From Symbiodinium natans (Eukaryota > Sar > Dinophyceae > Suessiales > Symbiodiniaceae): DNA of 64,000 bases. The stretch's first letter is position 1; each line of letters opens with the position of its first letter. The notes below the pieces were generated by a model. It did no database searches. It was not told the DNA's origin and saw nothing but the letters and a program-made list of their open reading frames with translations. A program made the position numbers and the translations under genes. Shown here one piece after another: positions 10,154-18,516 of this stretch. Where the stretch lies: positions 485,001-549,000 of the forward strand of contig CAJNDS010002110.1 in NCBI GenBank assembly GCA_905221605.1. The letters run 5' to 3'.

Positions 10154-10232
10154 CTCAAAATTCAAGTCCTCCTCCAATGGCTTCAGCGCCAGGATCTCAG
10201 AAATGCCTCGGGGCCGAGAGTTGCGCAAGGTT
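10154..10232 (-). CDS. Candidate internal exon, unknown protein
   Basis: The minus strand reads R-N-S-R-P then RGISEILALKPLEEDLNFE, ending exactly at a good donor (TTTGAG|GTCTTAAG). The upstream AG lies in GGGGAGAAG. Helical and acidic, with no family recognised. A family H foldback begins immediately after the donor. Confidence 0.5.
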
Positions 10233-10430
10233 CTTCTCCCCCCACAGGAAGCACGGATACTCCCTCCTCGCCCCGTACCTTAAACCCTAAACCCTAAACC
10301 CTAAACCCTAAACCCGAAACCCGAAACCCGAAACCCTAAACCCTAACCCACTCTTCCCCCTCCGAATTTACAGGCTAATCAAGGGTGCTGACAGTCGACC
10401 CGTCTGGCCGAGGGATGTGCAGGTTGGATG

Positions 10431-10566
10431 TTGGGATGTTTCCCCCTTGAACTAACAGTCTTTGGGTTTTTAGGGTTTAGGGTTTAGGGTTTAGGGTTTA
10501 GGGGGATTATAGTAGGGGGTACTTTACTCCCTGTTAAGGACTGTTAGTATAAGGGGAACATCCCAA
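10431..10566. repeat. Foldback family A interrupted by telomeric tract
   Basis: Left arm TTGGGATGTTTCCCCCTTGA..ACTAACAGTC, right arm GGACTGTTAGTATAAGGGGAACATCCCAA. Between them, in place of the usual short loop, lies (TTTAGGG)x5 at 10468-10501. Uninterrupted copies are at 25038 and 55493. Confidence 0.85.
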
Positions 10567-10624
10567 GCTAGATGCGCCAAAATCGAAACTATTCATTCAT
10601 GTACGTGCGTTGAGAAGAAAAAAC

Positions 10625-10702
10625 CTTCGGACGGTGTGGCTTCATACTGGGGATCCCATGATGGGTGCGCTGTGCCTGTCTGCCAGCACAGACGGCTTGC
10701 AC
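10625..10702 (-). CDS. Candidate internal exon, unknown protein
   Basis: A 26-codon block in phase 0 reading V-Q-A-V-C-A-G then RQAQRTHHGIPSMKPHRPK. It sits between a canonical acceptor (TGCAATCCAG|GTG) and donor (CCGAAG|GTTTTTTC). Basic; no recognised domain. Both splice sites fit the minus strand only. Confidence 0.5.
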
Positions 10703-10947
10703 CTGGATTGCATTAGGGTTGTTTTCCCTAAACCCTAAACACTAAACCGTAAACCCTAAACCCTAAAATTTTGAATCTCCAGAGTCTGCTACCAGCAAAC
10801 CCCCACAAAGGGGTCCAGTCTTAGGGAAGTGCACGGTCCCGTAATGGGTTTAGGGGTTAGGGTTTAGGGTTTAGGGTTTCCCCAACCTTCTTTTGAAGTG
10901 TTCTGAAGTATGGGCCCTTGTTTCTCACAGGTATGTGAAGGGTGCAT

Positions 10948-11065
10948 GGAGGTTCATGGTACTGATGAACCAATTATACCTGTACTTATAAGCCACTTAT
11001 AAGCCCCTGAAGTGCCGCAACATCGCTATAAGCACAGTTATAAGTGCAGTTATACTTGGCACCTA
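10948..11065. repeat. Foldback family B copy, right end eroded
   Basis: TGGAGGTTCATGGTACTGATGAACC, GTACTTATAAGCCACTTATAAGCCCC and GCACAGTTATAAGTGCAGTTAT match family B. The final GAACCTCCAAG is lost. Confidence 0.7.
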
Positions 11066-11147
11066 TACCCTTTTGCATAAACCCTAAACCCTAAACCCTA
11101 AACCGACGAACCTACATGTATGCAGGGGGCCCCCCCCCCCCCCCCCA

Positions 11148-11222
11148 TATTCATGTTGTTGCGCTGCCCTGGCTCTCCCAGCCGATAACCGGCTGTGGAT
11201 GAATCTGCGTTGCAGGGTGTCG
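11148..11222 (-). CDS. Weak candidate exon
   Basis: A minus frame reads HDTLQRRFIHSRLSAGRARA with A-A-Q-Q-H-E-Y after it; a plus frame is also open. No clean donor was found because a poly-C run adjoins. Listed only as a possible exon. Confidence 0.25.
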
Positions 11223-11649
11223 TGAAGATGGAAGTTTAGGGTTAAGGGTTTTAGGGTTTAGGGCTTAGGGTTTATGGTTTAGGTTTTAGGGTTGTAGGGG
11301 TTTAGCAACACAGATGTCATAAGAAGCCCTTAACCTTAACCCCCCAAAAATTGAGGGGCTGAAGCGTCACACCCGCAGGCCTGAACCTAGACCAGTTTCG
11401 GGTTTAGGGTTTAGGGGTCAACCGTAAGCCTGCAAACCCAACAGAAGGACCTGTCACGGGGCCCCACGTTGCTGCAGTTCTATTGTCTCTATGTTCAAAC
11501 CTACCCCCCCCCCCCCCCCCCCCAAATGCACCTGGAAAACGCGAAACCCTGAACCCTTTTAACTCAGGATCCTAAACCCTAAACCCTAAACCCTAAACCC
11601 CAAACCCTAAACCCTAAACCCGAACCCTAAACCCTAAACCCTGCTGGAA

Positions 11650-11722
11650 GCCGGCCTCGAAGGGCAGCCGCCCCGCGCGCGGACACGTCGCAGGTGGCGC
11701 AGTGCTCCTGAAGCTTGCAGGG
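11650..11722 (-). CDS. Candidate exon ending in a telomeric donor
   Basis: The minus strand reads KLQEHCATCDVSARGAAALR then G-R-L-P-A-G and stops at CCAGCAGG|GTTTAGGG, the same donor arrangement as the HMG-box exon at 2002. The acceptor is CCCTGCAAG. The family is unknown; the Cys pair is the only notable motif. Confidence 0.4.
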
Positions 11723-12113
11723 GCTGAGGGCTTAGGGCTTGGGGTTTGGGGTTTAGGGTTTAGGCTTAGGGTTTAGGGGTTTGGGGTTTTTAGGGCTTGG
11801 GGAGTTTAGGGAGTTTGGGTTTTTTTTAGGGAGTTTGCGAAGTTTAGGGAGCTTGGGGAGTTTAGAGGGTTTAGGTTTAGGGCTTTAGGGTTTCAGGGTT
11901 TTTGGCACCCGCATAGCTGGACGAACCACTCCGCAGGGTTTAGGGCTTTAGGACTCAGGGTTTATCAAGGGACTAAAGGAGGGACCCTTATAAGGGACCT
12001 TCGGGGTTGTTTAGGTACAAAGGGACTAGATAAAGGCATATAGGGGTTCTGTATATGGGTTACATAGGGGAATAAGAATCCCTTCTAAGAGTCCCCTTAT
12101 ACCCCTTAAGTTT

Positions 12114-12182
12114 AGGCTGACATTGGGCTTGCAGGGTATAGGTTAGGGCCTAACCTATACCCTGAAGCCCAATGTCAGCCCG
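12114..12182. repeat. Near-perfect 69-bp palindrome
   Basis: GGCTGACATTGGGCTTGCAG and GGTATAGGTTAGG are mirrored by CCTAACCTATACC and GGCTTCAGGGTATA's complement side, ending AAGCCCAATGTCAGCC. Arms are about 32 bases with virtually no loop. Short, recent-looking and present once. Confidence 0.85.
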
Positions 12183-12369
12183 GTTAGGGTTTAGGGAGTT
12201 TGTGGTTTAGGGTTCTGGGATCGCTGGGTTCAAAGGTTTAGGGTCCCAAGCAAAAAAAAGGAAGAAGGGGCCCAGGTCCACTCTGGAAACATGTACTGCT
12301 CTCGAGGTCGTAGGGCTACAAGGGAACCCAAAACCCCCCCAAAAAAGGGAACCCAAAACCTTCCCCCAC

Positions 12370-12400
<31 letters not shown>

Positions 12401-12616
12401 AAGAAGTGGGAATAAGGGCCTACTGCGGGTCCTAGACTTTTTAGGTGGTGAGGAAGGAAAAGGTTCAGCATGACACTACTGGTGGCCTCTACCGCCATAA
12501 CCTCCTTGACCCTAAACCCTAAACCCTAAAAACTAAACCCTAAACCCTAAACCCTAAACCCCAAAAACTAAACCCTAAACCCTAAGGAGAACCACGGCCA
12601 CCTGCTACCCACATAC

Positions 12617-12687
12617 CGGTTGAGCGCTCTCAGAGCAGTCAATGGCACAAACCGATACCCTGCTGCACGGCCCGGCTTGATACAAGG
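12617..12687 (-). CDS. Candidate internal exon, unknown protein
   Basis: The minus strand reads PCIKPGRAAGYRFVPLTALR then A-L-N-R, from a pyrimidine-rich acceptor (CTACTGTCTTCGAG) to a strong donor (CAACCG|GTATGTGG). No family recognised. Confidence 0.5.
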
Positions 12688-12779
12688 CTCGAAGACAGTA
12701 GAGGTTTAGGGTTTAGGGTTTAGGTAGAGGGACTCTCATCCCACTTGCAGATGTAGATGGTAGAAGTAGTCCATGGTAT

Positions 12780-12960
12780 GCCGGAGAGTAAATGCGCTTC
12801 CGGGATGTCAAGGGCCCTCACCTTCCCGCAGAGATTCAGGATGCGCGAAGCTCAACCCAACTCGCTGGGGAGGAGTTCCAACGCCCCGAGCCAGCCGTCA
12901 AAGCGTAGGAGAAGGTCATCGACGAACAACGAGCTCCAAGCTCCAAGTGAAGAGCAGTAG
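12780..12960 (-). CDS. Candidate exon region, frame unresolved
   Basis: A short block at 12826-12870 has an excellent acceptor (GAACTCCTCCCCAG) and donor (GGGAAG|GTGAGGGC) and reads RVGLSFAHPESLRE. A second frame runs through the whole region apart from one TGA and contains LFVDDLLLRFDGWLGALELL. The first is preferred because of the splice sites. Confidence 0.35.
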
Positions 12961-13329
12961 CCTTTGAAAAGCCAAGCCTAAACCCGAAAAGGGCCAGCAT
13001 AAAGGTCTAGGGGTGTCCTCTACGACACTTGAAAAAAGCATGGGCCCTTAATAAGTGCAGATGCCGTTTAGGGTTTAGGGTTTATAGGACAAGAAACTCA
13101 CTTAAGGCCGAACTCTCACAATCAACGCTAGCACTCTAAGAGCCGCAAAGGTACCTTGCTTTGTAGGGTTTAGGGTTTAGGGTTTAGGGTTTAGGGCATA
13201 CGTCCCCCAGTTTGAAATGGTGTCCACTTGAAGGCTGGCGTCCCGGGGCTCCATTTAGGGCGTTGATAGGTTTAGGTTGGGATGTTCCCCTTCCATTAAC
13301 AGTCCTTAATAGGGATTTCAGTGCCTAAC

Positions 13330-13530
13330 AAACCCTAACACCTGTAAACCCCAAACCCTGAAAACCCTAAAAGCCCAAAAGCCTTAAGAACCCCCAACAA
13401 CACTAAAAGCCCTCCAAACCCTGCAAAACCCTAAAAGCCCTGAAAACCCGAAACGCCCTAACATCCCTTGAAAAACCCTCTCTAAACCCTAAACTCCCTA
13501 AACCCTCAACCGTAAAAAACCCTAAGCCCC
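13330..13530 (-). repeat. Degenerate CCCTAAAA/CCCTGAAA repeat
   Basis: Irregular AAACCCTGAAAACCCTAAAAGCCC units, apparently decayed telomeric repeats. The half copy of family A at 13277-13320 borders it. Confidence 0.8.
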
Positions 13531-13799
13531 AGAGCTCAGCACCTCGTCGGGGTCAAAGGGCTCCATCCCTGAAAGGTACCTGGGCTTGGTCGGGGGTTTA
13601 GGGTTTAGGGTTTAGGGTTTAGAGTTTAGGGTTCGGGGTTTAGGGCTTGAGGTTTCGGGTTTAGGGGTCTCTGTCCTTGGACGACCTTTTTTTCCCTCCA
13701 GAGAATCCATGAAGGGGTTTAGGGTTTAGGGTTTAGGGCCGACAGGGTGTAGAGTTGCAAGTCTAATGGTAGGGGAGCTTTGGGGCATCTAACCTGCAC

Positions 13800-14000
13800 C
13801 CTAAACCCTAAACCCTAAACCCTACACCCTAAACCCTAAACCCTAAACCCTACACCCTAAACCCTATTGAGAGTCTATGGGGGCTATGGGATGTTCAGGC
13901 TGAGGCTTCCCGGGTTGAGGCTTGAGGGCTTCTCCAGGGGTCTTACCCTTGGACCCCCCTAAACCCTAAACCCTAAACCCTAAACCCTAAACCCTAAGCA
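13800..14000 (-). repeat. Telomeric tracts around a short island
   Basis: CCCTAAA/CCCTACA units at 13799-13865 and 13966-13998 flank a GC-rich island. On the minus strand the island reads GEALKPQPGKPQPEHPIAPI before a TAG; coding status is uncertain. Confidence 0.75.
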
Positions 14001-14100
14001 CAAGGCAGGAAAGGTTCATTGGTCTGAGTAGGCGCTAAGAACTAGAGGAGCTCGTGCCAAGCAGTCGTATGGGCCTAAAGGAGAAACCACACAAAATTAA

Positions 14101-14180
14101 ACCCCCCCCCCCCACCTCCCCCCCCCCCCCCACCCCCACCTCCCCCCCCCCCCCCACCTCCCCCCCCCCCCCCCCCCCCC
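14101..14180. repeat. C-rich microsatellite
   Basis: Eighty bases of C with regular ACCT interruptions (CCCCACCTCCCC). Likely an expanded homopolymer. Confidence 0.9.
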
Positions 14181-14346
14181 AACGGCTTTAGGGTTTAGGG
14201 TTTAGATTTTAGGGGTTTTACCTTGGACCCTTAAGGTTGTACCCTTGGGTTTAGGACCCTTTTGAAAGATGCTAAGGGCCATAGTAGGAGCATATTCGGG
14301 GGTCCTTTGGGGGGTACGAAGGGAAGGGTTTAGGGTGTGAAGTCAC

Positions 14347-14605
14347 CAAGGGGGTTTGACATGCTGCGGGCCATGCTCTGCGGCGCACGATGGTGCATCT
14401 CCCATACCCTCTTCGCAACTGGGCCCAAGACATCCTTTCCTAAACTTCCTGCACACCGCCTAAACCCTAAACCCTAAACCCTAAACCCTAAACCTCGGAA
14501 ACATACCTTAGCTCGGAAGCAGATGAAGAGACAGAGGGGCTCCGCCAGTTGCATGCGCTTGTAATTCTCGTAGTTGTACGGGCCATAGACCTCGTCTTTC
14601 TTCTG
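14347..14605 (-). CDS. Two phase-matched exons of an unknown protein
   Basis: The upstream exon (14507-14605, 33 codons, phase 0) runs from a GGCGGCAG acceptor to a GCTAAG|GTATGTTT donor and reads Q-K-K-D-E-V-Y-G-P-Y then NYENYKRMQLAEPLCLFICF and R-A-K. The downstream exon (14347-14434) starts in the matching phase after GGAAAG, reads DVLGPVAKRVWEMHHRAPQS then M-A-R-S-M-S-N-P-L, and ends at CCCTTG|GTGACTTC. The intron between them holds about four CCCTAAA units. Aromatic Tyr/Asn-rich start followed by a Cys/Phe-rich hydrophobic patch; no family recognised. Codon use is GC-rich at third positions. These are among the most convincing exons in the window. Confidence 0.6.
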
Positions 14606-14871
14606 CTGCCGCCTTCAGGGCACACCCGACCAGTTGAGGGTTTAGGGTCCCTCAATAAACCCCAACCCCTAACAACGTGCAAAAGTAAAAGGGCTAGACT
14701 ACAATCACTAGCACTGACAGCCCGCAGCATGAATCTCAAGCCCCTTCTGCTGAACCTGTAGGGCAGCTGAAATATTTTTGGGTGGTATAAGGTGCCTAAT
14801 TTCCTCATTCCCTACTAAGAACCCGTACACGGTACCCTGTGTTGTTTAAAGGGGTTCAGTGGACTTAATCT

Positions 14872-15016
14872 TAGGGTAGCTACATGGTCTCTTGAGATCG
14901 GCCCTTAAAAGGGGACCCCTTCTATACTCCTTATATACTCTATACAACGCAAGGGCCCATACTTGAGAACCCTTCAAGGTAGGGACCCGATTAAGGCACC
15001 ATGAAACTACCCATAG
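14872..15016. repeat. Foldback family C copy (complete)
   Basis: AGGGTAGCTACATGGTCTC ... GGCACCATGAAACTACCC, with GGCCCTTAAAAGGGGACCCC and CAAGGGCCCATACTTGAG inside. A solo family I arm (14796-14825) lies just to its left. Confidence 0.8.
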
Positions 15017-15201
15017 AACCCTGATCCCTAAAGCAGAAACCCTAAACCCTAAAGCCAAAAGCCTAAACCCTAAACCCTAAACCCCAAACCCTGAACCCTA
15101 AATCCTAAACCCTAACGCCTAAACCTTATGGAGGAGCCTTAGCTCGGCACAGGCCTAGATCCGGATCTGAAGCCGAACAGGCCCCAACGGCCCTAAGTCC
15201 T

Positions 15202-15239
15202 ATTTAGGGTTTAGGGTTCCGGGTTTAGGGTTTAGGGCA
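15202..15239 (+). repeat. Telomeric tract flanked by a 9-bp direct repeat
   Basis: Short TTTAGGG tract. CTAAGTCCT lies immediately left (15193-15201) and again immediately right (15240-15248), as expected of a target-site duplication. Confidence 0.7.
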
Positions 15240-15340
15240 CTAAGTCCTCTAAGCTTGGAGGCCTCAATCCGTAAAACCCTAAACCCCCTTACCCCAACCC
15301 GAAACCCTGAACTCCAAACCCCCGTACCCCAAACCTTAAC

Positions 15341-15398
15341 CCTCCTGTTGTTTTGAAGCCGCCCTTTCTACCCGGCACGCCGCGATCCTTGATGATAC
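15341..15398 (-). CDS. Candidate internal exon, unknown protein
   Basis: From a TTTAG acceptor (AGGTTTAG|GTATC) to a GGAGG|GTTAAGG donor. One frame reads IIKDRGVPGRKGGFKTTG; another (VSSRIAACRVERAASKQQ) is also open. Basic, no domain recognised. Confidence 0.42.
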
Positions 15399-15547
15399 CT
15401 AAACCCCAAAACCCCTGCACCTTCCCCCAAACCCTAACTAAACCCTAAACCCGTTTTTTACACCGGAATTAACCTTAAACCCTAAACCCTAAACCCCAAA
15501 CCCTGAACCCTAAACACTAAACCCAAAATTCGGGCATGATGCCTCCC

Positions 15548-15625
15548 TCAGGGGGAGCCGAGGGGCCACCAATCTTCCACAGTCTTCCCGCTCAGGGCCA
15601 TGTACTTCTCCACCCGGCCCAAGGC
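15548..15625 (-). CDS. Candidate exon, unknown protein
   Basis: The acceptor CTAAACAG is followed by ALGRVEKYMALSGKTVEDWW then P-L-G-S-P and a TGA. Either this is a C-terminus or the exon stops earlier at GATTG|GTGGCC (15570). Convincing codon pattern; no family recognised. Confidence 0.5.
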   Translation of the reverse strand, partial: ALGRVEKYMALSGKTVEDWWPLGSP

Positions 15626-16021
15626 CTGTTTAGGGTTTATAGGGTTTAGGGTTTAGGGTTTGGGGTTTAGGGCTGCAAGCACTCTCTTGAAGTGCGGGGT
15701 TTAGGGTTGGGAGATCAGGGTTTTAGTAGGTAAACTTTAGGCTTTTTAGGGGGGGGGGGGGGGGGGGGTGCGGGGGCTCTGGGATTCAGGGCTCATGGGG
15801 CTTTCTGATGCTTACAACAGGTTTCTGTCCTTCCCAAAACGTAATCTGGCTGAGACAAGGGCCCCCTGCTAGGGGGTTGGGGGGGCAGAACCCCAAACCC
15901 TAAATGAGAAGAAGCAGGAGGGCAGGGGTGGGGCATCATGGCGGCGCAGGGCGAGTGGCCCGGGTGCTTAGCACCAGCGAGCCACTCTTCCTGCCTAAGC
16001 CCCAAACCCCAAACCCTAAAC

Positions 16022-16088
16022 CCTGACACCAACGGGCCAGACGAAATGCAGACGCGGCGGCACTCTGGATCACGATGTCTGGATCACA
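16022..16088 (-). CDS. Candidate internal exon, unknown protein
   Basis: Acceptor GAGGCTCCAG, then CDPDIVIQSAAASAFRLARW and C-Q, ending at TGTCAGG|GTTTAGGG, so the donor lies in the telomeric unit. Confidence 0.5.
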
Positions 16089-16589
16089 CTGGAGCCTCCC
16101 GTCAGTCGTTCGTCAAGGAAAGGTTTAGGGTTGACAGGGTTGATAGGGTTGAAAGGGTTTGGGGTTTAGGGTTTAGGATTTAGGCTTTAGTTTTTCTTGC
16201 TAACGGTATAGGGCCAAACCGGAAAAGGCTTGTTTTTTGGACATGACGTTCAGCAAGCGACATTACTAGTCTCGCGTGTGATATGCAAACGCATCCGCGT
16301 TCAGTGTTTGGGGTTGAGCAGTACTGCGCGACGTGGTCAGTTCTCTGTTTCCTTTTTCGGTGAGGGTTGCAAAGCCCCTTCTAAGAGACCCCTTAAACAA
16401 CATGAATTTAGCCCCGCCGCACCGTGACATGAATACACAAGCAGACAGAACAAGAAATGAGAAGGGCCAGTCGGGGCGGGGGTTGGTAGCCCGGCACTCC
16501 CCTACCATACGAACTATTCGCTATAAGTTATAAGGAACTGATGACCCGCGCAATGGTACTTGTAGCTTTTAACGTGTTAGGAGCCCCCG

Positions 16590-17020
16590 ACCCTAAACCG
16601 CATAAACCCTGTAAACCCAGTAAACCCTATAAGCCCTATGAGCCCCACAAACCCCATAAACCCTTGCAACCCTGAACCCGGAACACTTGCAACCCTAGCA
16701 ACCCTGTAAACACTATAAGCCCTATAGACCCAAAACCCTTCCAACCCTCGCCCTAAAATCCCTGTAAACCCTGTACACCCGATCAACCCGATAAACCCTA
16801 AACCCTAGCAACCCTAGCAGCCGTATAATCACCATAAACCCTATGAACCCTATAAACCCTGTAAACCCTCAAAACGCTTAAAACCCGAAACCCTTGCAAC
16901 CCTAAACCCTAAACCCTAAACCCTTGCAACGCTACACCTTGCACCCTACACCCTATACACCCTGAACCCTGAACCCTAAACCCTGAACCCTGAACCCTAA
17001 ACCCGAAACCCTAAACCCTA
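16590..17020 (-). repeat. Degenerate CCCTATAAA/CCCTGTAAA repeat
   Basis: Over 400 bases of 9-base CCCTRTAAR units grading into CCCTAAA. Its open minus-strand frame (GFMGFVGLIGLIGFTGFTGF) is a repeat translation and is not treated as a protein. Confidence 0.85.
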
Positions 17021-17023
17021 CAC

Positions 17024-17099
17024 CCTCTCAAGTCCACAAGGGGCTTCAGGAATCCGATGCGGTCGGGCAGAAGCTGCCGAAAGTAGTCCCGCGCCTCTC
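17024..17099 (-). CDS. Candidate internal exon, unknown protein
   Basis: Between GAGCCCAG (acceptor) and AGAGG|GTGTAGGG (donor) the minus strand reads E-A then RDYFRQLLPDRIGFLKPLVD and L-R. Strong amphipathic, codon-like sequence; no family recognised. The island at 17430-17510 to its right is exon-like on both strands (minus IALTFSVYRRTW; plus TEDQVRLYTEKVRAILSCDL), so no call is made there. Confidence 0.55.
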
Positions 17100-17157
17100 C
17101 TGGGCTCGAATTTTGAGGCATCTGAGGGCAGAGGCTTCAGGGCTTTAGGTTGGTTTA

Positions 17158-17245
17158 GGGTTTAGGGTTTATAGGGTTTATAGGGTTTATAGGGTTTATA
17201 GGGTTTATAGGGTTTATAGGGTTTAGGGTTTAGGGTTTTGGGGAT
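17158..17245 (+). repeat. Telomeric tract with TTTATAGGG variant
   Basis: TTTAGGG units change to seven GGTTTATAG units (9-mer) and back to TTTAGGG, showing how the 9-base degenerate arrays can arise from the heptamer. Confidence 0.9.
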
Positions 17246-17708
17246 TTTGGTTTGGGGTTTAGGGTTACGGGCTTAGGGTTTGGGGCTTCGGGACTGCAGG
17301 TAGCTGACCTGTTGAGGTTTGATAGGGATCATGCGCCCTAAACCCTAATTAAACCCTAAACCCTAAACCCTAATACCCTAATACCGTAATACCCTAATAC
17401 CCTAAACCCTAAACCCACTCTCCCTAGCCGCAAAACAGCACCACAGAAGACCAGGTGCGCCTGTACACGGAGAAGGTCAGGGCGATCTTGTCGTGTGACC
17501 TCTGGCTAAATCCTAGCCCTAAACCCTAAACCCTAAACCCTGAACCCTGAACCCTGAACCCTAAACCCTAAACCCTAAACCCTAAACCCTAATCGCAGAC
17601 AAGGGTCATGTTCAGGGTTTGTTTCGGGCTTGGGGAGACCCGGGGATCACGGAGATCAAGTGCAGGGGGGGGGGGGGGGGGCGCTTGCGCTGGAATCTCG
17701 CTTGCGCA

Positions 17709-17844
17709 CTTGGAGGTTCAGGGTACTTGGTAACCAATGAGAACTGTACTTATAACCCACTTATAAGCCCCTTAAGTGCCCTAATATGCTTAGAAGTACA
17801 GTTAGAAGTAAAGTTATAACTGGTGAAATGAGTACCAAACCTCC
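17709..17844. repeat. Foldback family B copy
   Basis: CTTGGAGGTTCAGGGTACTT to GAGTACCAAACCTCC with the CCCACTTATAAGCCCCTTAAG core. Nearly full length. Confidence 0.85.
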
Positions 17845-17910
17845 TTCCGCAAGCTTATGTCTTCCCTGGGGTCCCCAGTAGCACAGGCTCTTTCAAAGGA
17901 TCTAACTGGT

Positions 17911-17955
17911 TGCTTAAGAACCCCCCCAACAAAACAAAAATGTGTGTTTTTTTTT

Positions 17956-17986
<31 letters not shown>

Positions 17987-17990
17987 GGGG
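17911..17990. repeat. Foldback family F remnant with T/G homopolymers
   Basis: GCTTAAGAACCCCCCCAACAAAAC is a family F left arm. The right arm has become about 22 T followed by about 21 G. Confidence 0.6.
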
Positions 17991-17992
17991 AC

Positions 17993-18072
17993 TTGCGGGG
18001 CTTGGAAACATCCGAGGCGCCCGCTTCAGCGCCTCTTGGCACTGCAAGGCCAGGGCGTCGAGGTATGGCTTC
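17993..18072 (-). CDS. Candidate internal exon, unknown protein
   Basis: Acceptor CCATCGCCAG, then KPYLDALALQCQEALKRAPR, M-F-P-S-P, to a possible donor GCAA|GTCCCC. A strongly helical sequence with third-position GC bias. No family recognised. It follows the stop of the kinase-like gene, so it could be an early exon of the next gene. Confidence 0.52.
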
Positions 18073-18382
18073 CTGGCGATGGAAGCCCTAAACCCTAAAC
18101 CCTAAACTCTAAACCCTAAACCCTACTTTGGTAGGGTTTGGGGGGGGGGGGGGGGGGGGGTTGTGAGGGATTAAGCCCTGGGTTTGGGGGTTGATGGGTT
18201 TAGGGTTGGGAGGGTTGGAGATGGTGATTCAGGGTTGAGGGTTCTGAGGGTTGAGGGATGTTGAGGGGCTTTACGGCTTAGGGTTGTCAGTGTTGAGGGT
18301 CTTAGGGTTTGGGTTGCAGGTTACATGCTTGCCAGGATATGTCAAGGGTTAGGGCTTGAGGGCTCTAGGCTTCAGAACAGCA

Positions 18383-18440
18383 TATATACATATGTGTATA
18401 TATATATATGTACAGATATGTGTACGCAATATGTATATAA
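18383..18440. repeat. TA/TG microsatellite
   Basis: Alternating TATACATATGTGTATATATA and TGTACAGATATGTGTACG. Confidence 0.85.
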
Positions 18441-18516
18441 GCATGCGCTCGATTGAGGATATATCTCAATCTATTTTAAGAGTACATGGCTTCTAGGTTT
18501 GGGAATTTGAGGCGTT

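Noticed and set aside
12826-12935. Reverse-transcriptase-like LFVDDLLLRF motif on the minus strand
   Set aside because: Only four to five residues resemble the catalytic Asp-Asp motif, no other retroelement domain is nearby, and the frame has a TGA just downstream. Competing splice sites favour another frame.
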